Shown here: positions 63,673-64,000 of the stretch, piece by piece
How the letters are laid out: every line of letters starts with the position of its first letter
How positions within the stretch are numbered: the first letter of the stretch is position 1
Assembly (NCBI GenBank): GCA_964464925.1
Contig: CAYXLI010000004.1
Coordinates: forward strand, 1 to 64,000
Source of the DNA: CAYXLI01 sp964464925
GTDB lineage: Bacteria > Acidobacteriota > Terriglobia > Bryobacterales > Bryobacteraceae
DNA length: 64,000 nucleotides
Direction of reading: 5' to 3'
Program-made: the position numbers and the translations under genes
The notes under the pieces: model-generated
The model's input: only the letters and a program-made list of their open reading frames with translations
Databases searched by the model: none
What the model was told of the DNA's origin: nothing

Positions 63673-64000
63673 ATGATCACGCGCCGAACGATTGTCTCTT
63701 TGGCTTCGGATCGCGTGCAGGAGCTCGAGCGCGAAGAACTCGTCCGCCTCGGGGAAACAATCCGCCTCCCCGGATTCCGTCCGGGCAAAATACCAAAACA
63801 GATCCTTCAACAGCGATACGGCGAAAGGGCCCGGCGCGCCGCTGCTCAAAAGGTAGTGTCCGAAGCAATCGAAGAACTACGGCGTGATGGAAGCCTTCCG
63901 TCGAGCATCGAAGTCCGGGAAAACGAGGTGGAGATCACCAGCACGCACCTGCCGTCTCTCCCGAATTTTGACCCGTCAACTATGCACATCGATGCTTCTG
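63673..64000 (+). CDS. Trigger-factor-like protein, N-terminal ribosome-binding domain (3' truncated by window)
   Basis: Open from ATG 63673, eight bases after the PiuC stop, to the window end (109 codons, no stop). The signature RLPGFRPGKIPKQILQQRYGE matches the ribosome-docking loop GFRxGKxP of trigger factor. Only 36 residues precede the loop and the usual first beta strand is shorter than in tig. The PPIase and C-terminal chaperone domains, if present, lie outside. A separate full-length tig elsewhere cannot be excluded. Confidence 0.75.
   Translation, partial: MITRRTIVSLASDRVQELEREELVRLGETIRLPGFRPGKIPKQILQQRYGERARRAAAQKVVSEAIEELRRDGSLPSSIEVRENEVEITSTHLPSLPNFDPSTMHIDAS

Overview
The window reads as chromosomal DNA of an acidobacterium close to the Solibacter/Bryobacter group. 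The signs are three very large Oar-like TonB-dependent receptors with an N-terminal carboxypeptidase-regulatory domain, an acidobacterial VWFA-type protein (TIGR03436-like), a Solibacter-type secreted protein with a YVTN propeller, many signal-peptide hydrolases, a PEP-CTERM protein and GC-rich coding sequence. These family names are my recognition from sequence; no search was run.

Layout. 1-3.3 kb: the 3' part of rpoC, then a short insert holding a broken HEAT-repeat gene, then a second copy of the last codons of rpoC with its own terminator. 3.4-13.4 kb: a TonB receptor, a CBS-pair protein, an M28 peptidase with a DsbA-like protein, and a BlaI/M56 regulator pair with a clear operator. 13.4-20.1 kb (mostly minus strand): smc, a pterin-binding protein, a RodZ-like HTH protein, small proteins and a LysR regulator. 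20.2-24.1 kb: cytochrome c, a TIGR03790-like protein and two overlapping enolase-superfamily genes. 24.1-26.7 kb: a Cpx-like envelope-stress module (CpxP-like protein divergent from response regulator and kinase, with an exact GTAAA-N5-GTAAA site between them). 26.7-31.8 kb: an M16 peptidase pair fused and linked to LolA-like domains, and a VTT membrane protein. 32-40.5 kb: Ku, an aldo/keto reductase, a NeuD-like acyltransferase, a DUF1080 protein, an ATP-grasp enzyme, an M1 peptidase and a CHASE-domain kinase. 40.5-54.8 kb (all minus): VWFA protein plus TonB receptor, the ileS-lspA-lgt operon, a GNAT enzyme, another TonB receptor and a DUF5666-like protein. 54.8-59.2 kb: MFS exporter, aminotransferase, DUF35 and thiolase genes downstream of tRNA-Tyr and tRNA-Thr. 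59.3-64 kb: secreted propeller protein, DUF2127 protein, PEP-CTERM protein, a PiuC-like oxygenase and the start of a trigger-factor-like gene that leaves the window.

Taken together the window is rich in cell-envelope functions: lipoprotein maturation (lgt, lspA), periplasmic proteolysis (M28, M16, M1), disulfide chemistry, stress sensing (Cpx-like, BlaI/M56) and outer-membrane uptake. No CRISPR array, transposase or phage gene was seen. The most unusual observations are the duplicated rpoC 3' end flanking a decayed gene, the Cpx-like module with its site, the M56-TPR-SPOR fusion, the M16/LolA fusion operon, and a terminator-like hairpin embedded in the start of a GNAT coding sequence.
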